Source: Diplosphaera chodatii | Taxonomy: Eukaryota > Chlorophyta > Trebouxiophyceae > Prasiolales > Stichococcaceae | NCBI GenBank assembly: GCA_032358165.1 | Contig: JAALGY010000030.1 | Location: 1,550,001-1,614,000, forward strand | Direction: 5' to 3' | Length of the DNA stretch: 64,000 nt | Shown here: positions 23,901 through 35,692 of the stretch, one piece after another | Position numbering within the stretch: the stretch's first letter is position 1 | How the letters are laid out: each line of letters starts with the position of its first letter | Program-made: the position numbers and the translations under genes | The notes under the pieces: generated by a model | What the model was told of the DNA's origin: nothing | The model's input: only the letters and a program-made list of their open reading frames with translations | The model's database searches: none

Positions 23901-26900
23901 GTGCTGCCAGCATCAACTGGCAACCTAGACAAAGCCAACATAACACAAGTGGCTGCAGTACCCAGGCCGATGGTACGATGCCTGAGCCCAGACGCCAAAT
24001 TCACTACGAAGGTATCGCTGGCAGTATCTCACCTACGATGCAGGGCTGGATGACGACGCCCAGATCGGCGATAGCAACATCGCCGCTGCCCTCCCCTGAG
24101 CTGTCTGCAGCGCTGGCCGCCAGCACATTTGCGGCGGGCACAAAAGACAGCATGTACGGCGTCGTCTGCACCAGAAGAACCCAGCTATCTTGGTCGCCGA
24201 AGTACAGAATCACGGGTAGATGTCAGCAGTACAGGGTTGAGACACACCGGCGAGTGCAGCAGTCACGACAACTGGGCACAGTCTGAGCGCAAACAGTGGT
24301 TCAATCCGTATTCATGCGTGTTGTCCTGCGGCGCTATGAGTGCCCACCTCGGTTGGGCCCCTGACGGTCAGCCCGGTGAAGACTGCCGAGCCATTGAAAG
24401 CCGCGACCCGCGTCTGCCCGCTGAGCAGCAGCGTCTGGTTGCCGCTCACAGCCGTCACCACCAGGTCGCTGCCAATGCCCGTGCCTGCAGAGTATGGGCA
24501 GCGCCTGTTGTATGCTTCGTCCAGAGAATGTGAAAGTGGTGTGCGTCGGTGCTGGGTGCAGCACAGACGTAAAAAGAGCTGCAGCAAGGAGGGCATCAGA
24601 TGCAAGTCTCGTCTGCTGTGCATGTAGGCAGGAGAACTATATGCTTTGAACCCGCCGAAGTTGGCTGCACTAGGCCAAAGGAGGTACCAATGTTGGAACC
24701 AGCATCTGTCCAAATTTGCGTCTGACTCAGAGATGCTGCCAGACCTGAGATCTGCTGGCCCAGGTCGTCAACGATGTCGACTGTGACGGGCAGCCGCTGA
24801 TTGGAGCGCTGGCGCGGCACATATGTGGGCACCACCTGGATGCAGGGGCATGAACTTACGCACTGCCAGGTATGCACTCTCGTGGCAGGCACGTACTTGG
24901 TGGTGGTGCGATGTGTGGTATGCAGCGCAGGCCCCAGCTGAAGCGCTGGACACCCTGCAGCACCCCTCTTCAAGTGTTGCCGTGAGACACGCCATCTGCG
25001 CAAGATGTGGCACTCGTTGTCACAAACGAGCTAGCCACCTTGAGGCTGCTTGGTCCTGTGGCAAGGTTGTCACCGTAGGCGCCAGCGGTGTTGCCCACGA
25101 AGGAGCCCTTGCAGCCTGCACATGCCGTCAGTTCATTGCATTGCTGCTGACAGAGGCCTCTTTCTGGCGACTGTGCACACTGGTGACCTCTGTCAGGTGC
25201 ACAAGTCGTACAATCACAGAAGCGCCAAGCACAACGGCAACTTCAATCTGCCTGGTGATGTGCAGAGTTCACAGGGCACAGGGGAAGCGACTGCGACATG
25301 TCGGCACCTGACGGAAAGCTGGGCTTCGTGAACTTGCGCTGCTGCGCCGCAGCGTCCGCATACGTCGGCAGCCTGCTCTGCGAGGTGGCACTGCAGCTCA
25401 GCACCACCGGCAGAGTGCTGCCGTCCGATGACAGTGCGCCGCCCGCACCGGCGGCTGTGTTGGCGTTGAACGTGCTGCCGGTAATGCTGGCAAACCCGCA
25501 GCTGGCCACCTCCTGTTGTGTAAGGATGCCAGCAACGTCCAAGTACTGCACATGACGTTGTCCTGATGGGAGCACGCTCTGCAGTCGCCAGACTGCTGAA
25601 ATGGACAGCGCAGAGCCTTGGATGATTTGCACTCATGGATGTTGCATTGCACAGCACACCAAAGGGACGTGCAGTGCAAGTTTGGCAGCTTTGAAGGTCT
25701 CACAATTGCAGGGCAGCTGGACGACAACAGCAGCCCGCCGCCGTTGCCGGCGGCGCTGTTGCGCCTGAACGTCGTCAGCGTCAGCAGCAGCAGGCCGTCC
25801 CCGAATTGCAGGCCGCCGCCGCCACCTGAGGTTGAACACAGCAGAGCGGGCATGCACCGTGATGAATCGCCTTCGGCAACATTGAATGTTTCTGCGTGCA
25901 GCACAACAAACTGCGCAGTGTCAATGCTGCCACATATGCCGATCACAACACCGATGTAGGCGCTACTACATAACGTGTATGTGACAATCAAGGTCCCTAA
26001 GACATCGTCCAAAGACCCTCACCTTGCCCAGCATCGCCAGTGGCTTCGTTTTCGATGAAGCTGGACTCCACGATGGAGGCACGTGCTGTTGGGTCCCCAG
26101 CCAGGGCCGCCCCAGCTCCGAAGCCAGCCCCATTGCGCAGCAGCGTCGTGCCCTGCAGCATCACGATGGCGCAGCCGGCACACCTGCACGGATTGCACAC
26201 GGCGCGTCATGACGGGCGTCATAGCGACTCTGATCTGCGAGACGGTCTTCAGCATAGCCAGTGAACGAACGAAAACAAACAACGCTTATAGTGTGGGCCA
26301 AAAAGCTGGGAGCACTCTAGCATGTAAAATGGCAGCCTTGCCGACTTGCAGCAGCTTGCTGCATTGCAATATTCGAACATGATAGTTATGTCTAAGAGGA
26401 TCGCTCGGCACGAGGATGGCACACACCCGAGGCCACCTCCACCGCCCGTCGTGGCATTGTTGCTGGAAAAGCTGCTGCGGGTGGCGTTGAGCAGTGTGCA
26501 GCCGTCGCACTGCAGGCCGCCGCCGCCCTGGTCGCCCACGTTGGCGGTGAACTTCGTCGTTGCCACGACGACCTGGTGTGCGGAACAGTACGCTCAGCGT
26601 CCTTGCATACGGTTGAAAACAGGTTGCTGCATACCACTGCACGCCAGCAGCATGGCGTAGCATACGGTGCAGACATGGCATTGTTCGGCGTAACTGGAAT
26701 TTGGGGGCCAAGACATGGTGACGACTAAACCCATGGCTTGCCTCCGTCTCATTGTCGGCATGCAGGCCTCCACCGAGCGCGGCATCGTTGTCGGTGAAGG
26801 TCCCGCTGCGTAGCACCAGCTGCGCGCCAGGCGACTCTGATATTGCAAGGCCGCCGCCCAGCTGCTGCGCTTGGTTGCCCTGCAGTGAAGAATAGATTGC

Positions 26901-27852
26901 ACGATGGGCATGGGCGCTACACAGCTGTGAGTGCAGGGCAGCGGGTGTCACACAGCGGCAGCAAGAAGCCTGAGATTGCACGGCGCTGTCAACGAGGTTG
27001 CTGAGCCACCAGGCAGGTGAAATGACACGGATGTGCGCTGCTGCAACCCATGGCTTATCGCTGCAGGCAGCCACCTGGGTCGCACATATGTGGCTGCCAC
27101 AGCAGCCATCTGCAGAAGCACCTCGAAGCTGCCCGCAGTGATGGTAGTCGTGGCGTTGGGCGAGAGGGCGTGCAGCGAGACGGCGCCGCCGTCAGTGAAG
27201 GCGACGTTCACGCCGAAGATGCTGCCGCCAATGTTGAGCGCGTCTGTGGCGCCGTCCACCGCCAGCGCGCCGCCTGCGCCGCTCGTGGCCCTGTTGGCAA
27301 CCAGCTCCACCTGCAGTCGGGTCAGGACCCGCCTTGTCAGCCCACTAAGACGGCATGGGGTGTTGTTGACATGTAGGCCGGGGATGTGAACTTTGCTGTG
27401 CGCTCGAGCACAGGGCGGCCTGCAGTGCATCATCAGGTACTGGCCTGCAAGCCTTTCGACCATAAGACTAAAGGGGCACCAGTGAACAGGGGCAAATCGT
27501 AATGTGCATGGTGCAGTCAGTAGCCAGCATGCGCACTTGATCAAAGGCGGGGGACTGCCGTGACTCGAGTGGGCACCGGCAGCTGCCCCTGCTGCAGCTG
27601 CCCAGCCGCCCGTAGTTTCCCAGGAATACGGCGCCCCCAGTCCCGGCCGTGTTCTCGGCAAGCTGGCTGGTGGCGAGAGTGGTGCCGCATGTGCCAACAG
27701 CCTGCAGGTGCAGGTCCTGCTGATCAGCGCTCGTGCGACAAGTCGGCTCTTCAAGGCGTCACATCAGCCATCACACTTGTACTACCCAGATCAACATGGC
27801 CAAGGTCTGTGGACCTCCTTGCTTGAATCTCAGCAATGTACCACAGAAACCT

Positions 27853-27901
<49 letters not shown>

Positions 27902-30900
27902 TGTGTAGTGCATGAGCGACTCACGCTGAGGGCGCCGCCCGACACCACGGCGCTGTTGTTGCCAAACTGGCTGTCGAAGAACTGCAGGTTGGCTCCGCCA
28001 TTGGTGCTGGCCACAGCGCCGCCGCCTGGTGACAGGGAGATAACGTTCGGAGCGCTTTGTAAGGATGTTGCGGGGTTTGGCACCTTTGTCTCGGTTTGAC
28101 GGGACGCAGTGCAGCTGCAAGCACCACACGAGCTGTGCAGGGCTATCAGCGGGTAGCAGTGCCGGGCAGGTGCGCTGCATCGCTGCTCAAGACAGTGACC
28201 GTGCTCACTGATGGCGGCGGTGTTGTTGGTGAAGACGGTGCCGTTGACTTGAACATTCAGCACGGTCTCCAGATCGATGGCGCCGCCGCTTGCTGCATGG
28301 CAGCACCGCAGACATTGTTTACACACATTTAGTTAGCTGCAGGTCTTTGACAAGCAGTGGCGGCATGCTTGCGTGCAGACACAGTGCGCAGTGCCACTTC
28401 CTTCCAGAGGACCGCTGCTGTTTGTGTACACAGTGGTGACCCAGGCAAATTCCGTGCTCACAACATTTCCTACACAATGCGGATGCCGCCGCCACACCTG
28501 CTGCCTTGTTGCGGTCAAAGCCGCTGTCCACCACGATCATGGAGTAGTTCAGGTTGCTGGCAAGAATTGCGCCACCACCGCCCGCCGCTGAGTTCAGCTC
28601 GAAGCCGGTCGCCGTCACCAGCACGTCTGTCAGCCTGCAGGCCAGAACTGCTCTGACCTCAACTCCTGACATGCCTGTGTGTCCAAGCACCCATGCACGC
28701 TGGCTCACACCTTGCTGTATGCATATTCGGCTGGTGACTTCAGGTGACTTCTCAACAGCTGCAGCGCACCCGAGCACTGCGAGTGCGCCTCCAGACTGCC
28801 CGGCGCTGTTGCCGCTGAAGTTGCACGAGTCTAACTCTGCCAGCTCGCCGGTGGACAGCGCCATCGCGCCGCCCTGGGCGCCGCTGGCCGCATTCGTGAC
28901 CGACGCCTGGGGAACATACATGTCTGCGGTTGGACTCTGAGACTTGGGTACCATTGCAACGCTGCATGCTCGTCAACGGCCCGGGACACGCAGATGACGA
29001 ACACTCCAGTCAGCAGCATGCTTGGCTAGCGACATGACTAGCTCCTAGCTGATTGTGCCAGACGCGCAGCTGCCTTGTGAGCAATTTGCAGATGCGCACA
29101 TGAGAGCATACCCAAATGAGAAGCATTCAAAGCAGATGCACCTGGTTCTTGGTGAAGTTGCAGCCTGCCACAGTCACCGTCGTGAAGCTTGATGCATAGA
29201 CAGCGCCACCACTGCCTGCAGCAATTAGCAGATGATTCAGCAAAGCCATCCGGAGATGGCTTTCAAGAAGGACAAGTTGAAAAACGCAGCCGCCTGGCAG
29301 CTCATGTTCAAACACCATGAAGCAGAGGTGCATAACATCAACTGGTACATAAGTGGAGTGCAACACAACAACAAGCCGCCCGACAAGATACCCTAGCCTT
29401 CAGCCCTCAGACCATACCTCCGCTGACAATGTTGGAGGTGAAGGCCAACTCCGTCAGGTTGGCATCCCGAATGCTGGAAGCGCCGACGGCACCGCCGCTC
29501 TGCTCGGCTGTATTGTTGCGGAAGGTGCAGCGCTCCAGGCTGAGGTCCGTGGCCGAGTCCTGCATATAGGTGGTGAAGCATGTCATCATGTGCACACCTG
29601 ACAGCATGCCATCTCGACGGCTTGTTGACAGTTGGAAATTACAAAGCACCCTAACCACATGCAGTCTTTTACAGGACCTGACTGCGCGTCAGGATGGGCA
29701 GCAGCAGCAATGTCCACCACTTGTCGGGGCGTTCACCGTCAGTGCGTCATGCAGCGCTTTGTTCAGATGAGCGACAATTGCAGTGCAGAGGTGCGCAGGG
29801 GGCGTACAAAGTCGAGGGCGCCGCTGCTGAGCGCGGAGTTGCGTGTGAAGGTGCAGTTGCGGGTAGTCGTGAGCCGCGTGGCAAACACGCTCATGCCGCC
29901 GCCGCTTGCGCCGCTCTGATTCTCCGTGAACCTGCAGCAGGGACACTCTGATGCACGACAAGGCAGGAACCCCGCACGCCTCCCCACACGCAGTCGATAC
30001 ATAGCAGGAGTCCTACAGGTTTCCTGTACTGTTCTGCAGCCCTGCATGTTTCACAAAGTGTGCAGTTGCAGCTGAGGACTCACCCGGAGTCTGTGACCCT
30101 GGCGTTGGTGTTCTCCAGGCCCAGGATGTACAGGCCGCCGCCGAAGGACGTGGCAGAGTTCCGCAGATAGTCGTTGCCCGACGCCGTGGCCCTGTTCAGC
30201 TGGTACAGCACAGCGCCGCCGCCCGCGCCAGAAGCGTCCGTTGCCTGCACAGGTGAAGACGCTTGCTCACATCGGTTTCAACTGCTGTGCATCACATCCA
30301 TGTTCAGACCGCTTGTCCAGATTGGGGGTGTACTCGCATGTGGGCTATGAACCTCATTTGAGTCAAGCTCGCTGAAGGGTCATCTTGCAATGCTGTCTTG
30401 GCGCCGCATGTTTGTAGTCGCAGGAAGAAGACTGAACCACCTGTACTTGCCTTTTGCAGCTGTGCCTTCCACAACACATCTGCATGTGCACCACGAGACT
30501 GCGCAACAACAGATCTGCACCTCATTCGAGACGAACGTGTTGCCGGTCACGACGGCGGCGTTGCCGGACGCGTCGCCCGAGCCGATGACTGCCAGCCCGC
30601 CGCCCGAGTTGCCAGCTGTGTTGCCCTGGAACAGGTTGTCCGCCACCTCCAGGTTGTTGGGGGACTGCAGCACAGAGGCTGAGTGTTGACAGGTCTGCAG
30701 CGCTACCTGGGCCATACTTCAGCACTCAACTGACCTGTGCGCAGCTGCATGGAAAGACATGCGTGCCTCCTTGAGTTGCAGTCGTGGTACCATGGCCAAA
30801 TTAGACAGGCAGCCTGTGCTGTTGTGTCTTTTCTGAGCAGTGGTTATGCAGGACTGCAACAGTGTCGACAGAGTGGGTTGAGTAAGCAGGCATGGGTACA

Positions 30901-33640
30901 TCAGGCAGCAGCCTGTGCGCTGCTGGCCACAAGATTGCACTGCCAGTGCACACAACCCTGATTGTCAAAGTGCTTGTCAATCAGCACTGCTCGGGCTGGC
31001 TGTGCAACCATGTCACGGCTTGCTCCTGCTCAACAACTCGAGCTGGCCGGTTTATCCTATGCTGTGACTACGGTCTGAAGGAAAAACAAATACTCACGTT
31101 GGCCAGCAGGCCGCCACCGTTGGCCCCGGGCGCCGCATTGCCGGTGAAGTTGCAGCCCCGCACCGCGCACCCCTTGGCGCAGCTCAGCTGCAGCGTGGCG
31201 CCACCGCCGCCGCCCCCACTGCCTGCGTTGGCCGCCGCCGCCGCCGCCACTAGTGCTGCACAGCATCAAACACCAGGTCGGCTGTTGGTTTTCGTCAGCA
31301 GCACTACACGACTGCTTGTACAACAAGGCATGCATGGAGCTAAAACCCCTCAACCAGGCTGCATGTCCAGCAGAGTTGTGAGACCTGAATAAATCAAGAC
31401 GAGGATACCTGTGTTGGATGCGAAGGTGGTGTCCTGTATCAGCACAGTGTCGCAGCCCTGATGCACCAGCGCCCCATTGTTCGACCCTGGAGCAAGCAGG
31501 GCCATGCTGCTGAACAAAATGTCATGCATCCAAGTTGTAGATCCCTAAGGGGCAGCGCACCACGGTATGCACCCTGATGAGTGCCGGGGACGCTCAGATG
31601 ATCAGCACACCATGTGCCCAAGATGCATTGAAACAGGCGTGGCACAGTATAAACTGTCTTGACGCTCGCCTCGGTTGCGGGTGAAGGTGCAGCCGAGCAC
31701 GCGCGTGTTGGAGATCGCGTTCTGCTCCAGGGCCGCCACGAAGCCGAACTGCGCCTCGTTGCCGGTGAAGGTGCAGTTGCGCACGGTGGAGGTGCGCCCG
31801 TTGTTCTGCGCCATGGCCCCCGCGTCGCCCGCCGACCGGCCCCCAATGAACCTGCGGCGATTGCACCAAGCATATTGGTTTACAAGATTGTGACAGTCAC
31901 GTCGTCTGGAAGCGAGTGGCAGTGCTGCTACCCCGTCTGGCCCTTCGAGAACTAGATTATCAAGCCATGGGGCACGCTGCCATACGGACGTGCTGTTTGT
32001 GAAGGTCGCTGCGGGAATCCGCTCCTGGAAGACCGCGGCGCCGCCGACGATCGAAAAGTCGGCACAGAGGCCGCCGCCTGCGTGTGCACCAGCGAATTTA
32101 TGCATGCATGTCGTCCTCCAACTCGACCCCAGCACTGCTCTGGGTACTTCCTCGCCATGCTGCAGACACACCATCATGAAGAGCCCTTCTATCTGACCGG
32201 TAAACGACCCCGGCTGCCACTGCCCACCTGCGGTGGCCAGGCTCTGAAGCGTGCTGCTGTCCTGGAATGTGGTACTGTCCACCGTGACGCTTGCCACGCC
32301 ATCTGCATATATCGCGCCACCCTTGCACCCTGTGCACCAGTCACGTCTCACCGGCTTGACTGCACTGCAGAACCGCCATGGACCAGGGCTGGGCTTTGTT
32401 GCAGAGAACCACCAGATCTTCAGCAAGCATGCAAGCCCAGTTGGTGACAGACATGTCATGGCGAGCCCTCACCTGCTGCATTGCCGGTGAACGTGCTGCC
32501 TGTGATCGCCAGCCGGTCCGACTTGGACCCCACATGACTGATCGCGCCGCCCAACACATCTGCTGTGTTGTTGATGAACCTGTGCAAAGTGTTTTGTGCG
32601 CACATTGTTCAATGGTGTAACTGCGCCATGCTTGAATGCAGATCGTACACAGCATCGAGTGCCCAGCCCAGACGCCACACCAAGCATGTACCCCGTCGTC
32701 AGTATGCTTGGGCAGAAACAGCAGACCATGCTCATCGAGCACCACCGGCATGCAGGGCTGACCTGGAGCCCGCGACCGTCAGGCGGCTGTTGGTGGCGCC
32801 GATTGCGCCGCCGGCGTCATCGGCGAAGTTGCTGTCGAAGGTGCTGCCGCTGACTGACAGCGTGGCGCTGGACACCGCCACCACCGCTGAGCCCTGGCCA
32901 GCAGCCCTGCAGCCGCTGACTGTGGTGTCCTCTAACGCGACACTAGCGCCGCCGCTGACACTGAGCACCGAGCAGCCAGCCCCGCCGTCGAGATTGGCGA
33001 AGCTGGAGCTGACGACGGAGACGCTGCCGCTGGTGATCGCCAGCAGCGCTGCGGGTGAGGCGTCCACAGTAGCAGTGACGCCTGCACAGCAAGCGCAGGA
33101 CAGGCATCGCTCATGCTGCACTCGCAAACAGCATGCAAACTGCAGATGGGCGGTGTAATGTTGTTGGATGAGCATGCCCTTTACATTCACCAGTAGCAAT
33201 GCGCTGAGTCCGCGCTCATGCTGTCATGCAGGCAGCCATCAGCGAGTACCAGCATGCTGACCAAGCCTTCTGAAAGCTTGCATTGCCGGGCAGGGTGTGC
33301 TTTTCACCACGTACGAAACATGAGTGGCTGCCAGCGACACCCTCGAGATGTATCAGCACGCTGCCTTTGTGCGGCTTGTCACGCTCCTCGCACCCCACAG
33401 CGCACCTGTGAAGCTGTCCACATACGGCTGCAGGGCGGGCGCCACAGTTAGCTGCAGCGGTGCTCCTCTGCAGGAGATTCTGGCCTTTCGTGCACCGGCT
33501 GCGGCCCGCCCCCGTGTGGCAGCCAGGGACAGGCCGCTAATGTCAATCGTGCATGTGGTCGCCTGCGCCTGCGCGGGCGTCGCGTACGCCGCCGCAGCCA
33601 GCAACAGGCTGATCAAAACAGAAAGCTTCATGCTGCCCAA
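17942..33640 (-). CDS. Giant secreted Pmp-like beta-helix / multi-TM protein
   Basis: A single minus-strand gene of about 15.7 kb with many exons. It starts at Met 33640 (or 33631) with a clear signal peptide, MGSMKLSVLISLLLAAAAYA. From about 33.5 to 25.4 kb, exon after exon carries beta-helix repeats of the bacterial Pmp type (GGAL/GGGL with FxxN), for example FTGNAAPGANGGGL, NLFQGNTAGNSGGGL and DSQFGNNSAVVSGGALS. At 25.0-24.0 kb there are Ig-like-looking segments such as LPVTVDIVDDLGQQI. A Cys-rich, ephrin-receptor-like part follows (CVECSVGTYSFDSGVPC, then CQSCPEGAACYGGYWQ), and then CAPGYKGPLCGACDRG at about 22.8 kb. About nine hydrophobic segments follow (22.7-18.6 kb), including VVVPLVLLFLCAVFWVIW and IGAVCLVFDILVIVFMLL. 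The end is a short basic tail, RRRQAKGQKGAAELP. This layout suggests a surface receptor or adhesin with a large extracellular solenoid; the function is inference. Not every exon boundary was fixed. Confidence 0.82.
27853..27900 (+). repeat. (CAG)16 triplet microsatellite
   Basis: Sixteen uninterrupted CAG units. In the sense of the giant gene this is (CTG)16. It lies just inside an intron: the preceding exon ends in GGALS at a GTGAGT donor near 27924, and the tract follows a possible CACAG acceptor. If that acceptor were used, a poly-Leu run would be translated. Confidence 0.9.
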
Positions 33641-33796
33641 GAAGTGCCCGCTGCGGTCTGGGCTGGCGGGGCCTCATAATCTGGTGTACTGCATGATTGC
33701 CACCTGTAGTACCGGCGGCGCAGCGGCGGGGCACGTCCATCTTTCGTCATTAGTCATCAGAATGACACCGGACAATACTGATAGCAGCTGATCCTG

Positions 33797-34653
33797 CTAT
33801 GCATGTGGGTTCTTCATGCTGCCAGAAGCCTTGGTGGGCGGCGGGTTGCGGGCCAATGCCTCGATATAGCGCGAGAAACTGTCCGCACGGCGGTGGTGCG
33901 GCGGACCCATTGCGGCTTCTGCCTTCAGGAAGTTCACCTGCAAGCACGACTGAAGGGTCAGACGTTTCATCTATTGGGTAAACCACCGGTAGCTGCAGCG
34001 CAATGTGCACCATCGCTGGACATGCAGCTAGCTCGTGTATACAAACCAAGACTGTGCCAACCCATCGTAGCATAGATCAGTGTTTGCCTGAGACTACGCA
34101 GGAGCTGCCAGGGTGTTGCAACGCGCACCTCCTCCTGGTCCCATGCATAGTCAGATCGCGTGACGCTGCAGGGGGCCTTCACGGCGGCGCTCCCGCTGAT
34201 GACAGGCCTGGTGCCATCAGAGCTGCTGAACTTTTCGCTGGGCAGTGGCGCCCCACTTTGGCCCCTTGAAAAGACGTCTCTATATTCTGAGACCGCCTGT
34301 GCTGGTCGGTACTCCACAGCTGTTGAGGATGCAGCAGCCTGACCATCGCGCGCTTCGCAGGCCGCTGCATCAGTGCGCATCTGTGTCAGATGCTTATACT
34401 GGGCCCTGCATCCGAGTGAAGCACATCCTGAACATTTGATTCTCGACTCGTAAAACGTGCCGGGCCCAACGAAGATCGACTGCAAGGCGGATGACAAAGG
34501 CAGGACTGTGCAGATCCCAAGCCCTCTAAATTAACACTACTGTCACTGCGCGCATGCAGTATGGCACCTTCTTTCGCTCTTGAAGTTCTCCTCCCAGGCG
34601 GCGATTGAAGTGGCAGCGCGCCCGTTGCCCTGTTTCTCAGCACGGCTGGGCAT
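33797..34653 (-). CDS. Small unknown basic protein, 4 exons
   Basis: I do not recognise this protein. The exons, in minus order, begin at ATG 34653 (MPSRAEKQGNGRAATSIAAW, then EENFKSER). The next follows a CTTGCAG acceptor (SRSSLGPARFTSRESNVQD). The third follows GGTCAG (AAASSTAVEYRPAQAVSEYR, ending RSDYAWDQEE). The last starts VNFLKAEAAMGPPHHRRADS and ends NPHA at the stop at 33797. All joins agree in phase, giving about 165 residues. It is rich in Ser, Ala and Arg with no signal peptide or membrane segment, so it is probably disordered. It ends only about 155 bp before the start codon of the giant gene on the same strand. Confidence 0.5.
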
Positions 34654-35692
34654 TCTTGGGCCAACCAACAATGCGCATCTGCGGGTGGACCTTCAGAATT
34701 CGATCGAACCTTGCACAGAGCAATGCAATTTTGACGATGATATCATGTGAAGTGTGATACCAATGTGTGGGCAAGCATTGCATATGACCTTCAAGGTCGC
34801 TCCAATTGCCGCCGGTTTCCGCCGATTCCACGTGTTGCTTGCTCGCTATTCCAGCCACAGCGCAGGTCGGCGCCGGATGATTTGCAGCGCCGGGCCCGTG
34901 TCAGCCACGAGAAATCAATCTTGTACGTAACGTCACCGCTTGCACCTCGGTAACAGTGCTTTTGCCTGACACCGAAAACGTGTGGTACGGTCCGCGTGTG
35001 GTGTGGCTGGAGCACTTTGGCAGCTCAGCAGCAGCAGCCCACTGCTGAGCGACCAACAACCTGCTGAAGCCTCAGAACCGGGCTTGCTGTGCGGTGGCGC
35101 CCCGAAAGCAGTGTTGTTGCGCCCTGGCCCGCGCCGTAGTGTAATCGGCCGGCAGCCAGGAAAGCTTCAGCTGCTGCAGGGCGCTTGTTCGCCTGCGGCC
35201 AGGTCAGTTTGGCTCGTGTTGATTGTGACTGGGCGCCGTACTGCAGCTGTAGCCTGCGTGCAGCCTACCGCTGGCAGCTAGCTGGACTGCCTGCATGGGC
35301 AGCATGTGCAACGTGTCGCAGCAGCGGCTGGGGGCCGTGCATGAGGGTCCTGCTCAAGTACACATGTTGTATGTATTCTACTGACCGTGTCAGCCTGCGA
35401 CAACGCCCTTGGCATGGGCAGCAGGGTGGAGCAAGTTGGCCGCTTGTGCGTGCGCCGTCTGCCATCCATGCTGATCTGGCTGTTTGCGATTGGCTACACT
35501 GCAGGATACCCAATCCAAGCATTTCAGTAGGGCCCAGCTTGCTAGCGCCGTTGCACGAGCTCCAAAGGGGGATCGGCAGGCGCACATCGCGAGGTCCACC
35601 GCTGCTGCGGCGGGCGCGTGCTCTGCCGACAGTGCAGCACCGGCAGCAGCTGTGAGAAGGCCGCCGATGTAGCCAGAAACAGCTGCACATCC
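34654..35692 (+). other. Intergenic region with a possible small plus-strand gene
   Basis: Two plus-strand stretches have coding-like composition. One ends near 35210 at a CCAG/GTCAGT donor (LSDQQPAEASEPGLLCGGAP, then KAVLLRPGPRRSVIG). The other starts at 35509 after CACTGCAG and ends at the stop 35670-35672 (DTQSKHFSRAQLASAVARAP and later VRRPPM). They could be exons of a small unknown gene. However, that stop lies only 20 bp before the start codon of the next gene, so they may instead be its 5' UTR. I treat this as a candidate only. Confidence 0.27.

Noticed and set aside
27751..27915. Poly-Leu, poly-Ser, poly-Ala and poly-Gln frames over the CAG tract
   Set aside because: They are six-frame readings of one triplet repeat that lies in an intron of the giant gene.
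17942..33640. Bacterial (chlamydial) origin of the Pmp-like gene by recent transfer
   Set aside because: The gene is full of introns, matches local base composition and has an algal-type TM module. Recent transfer is not supported.
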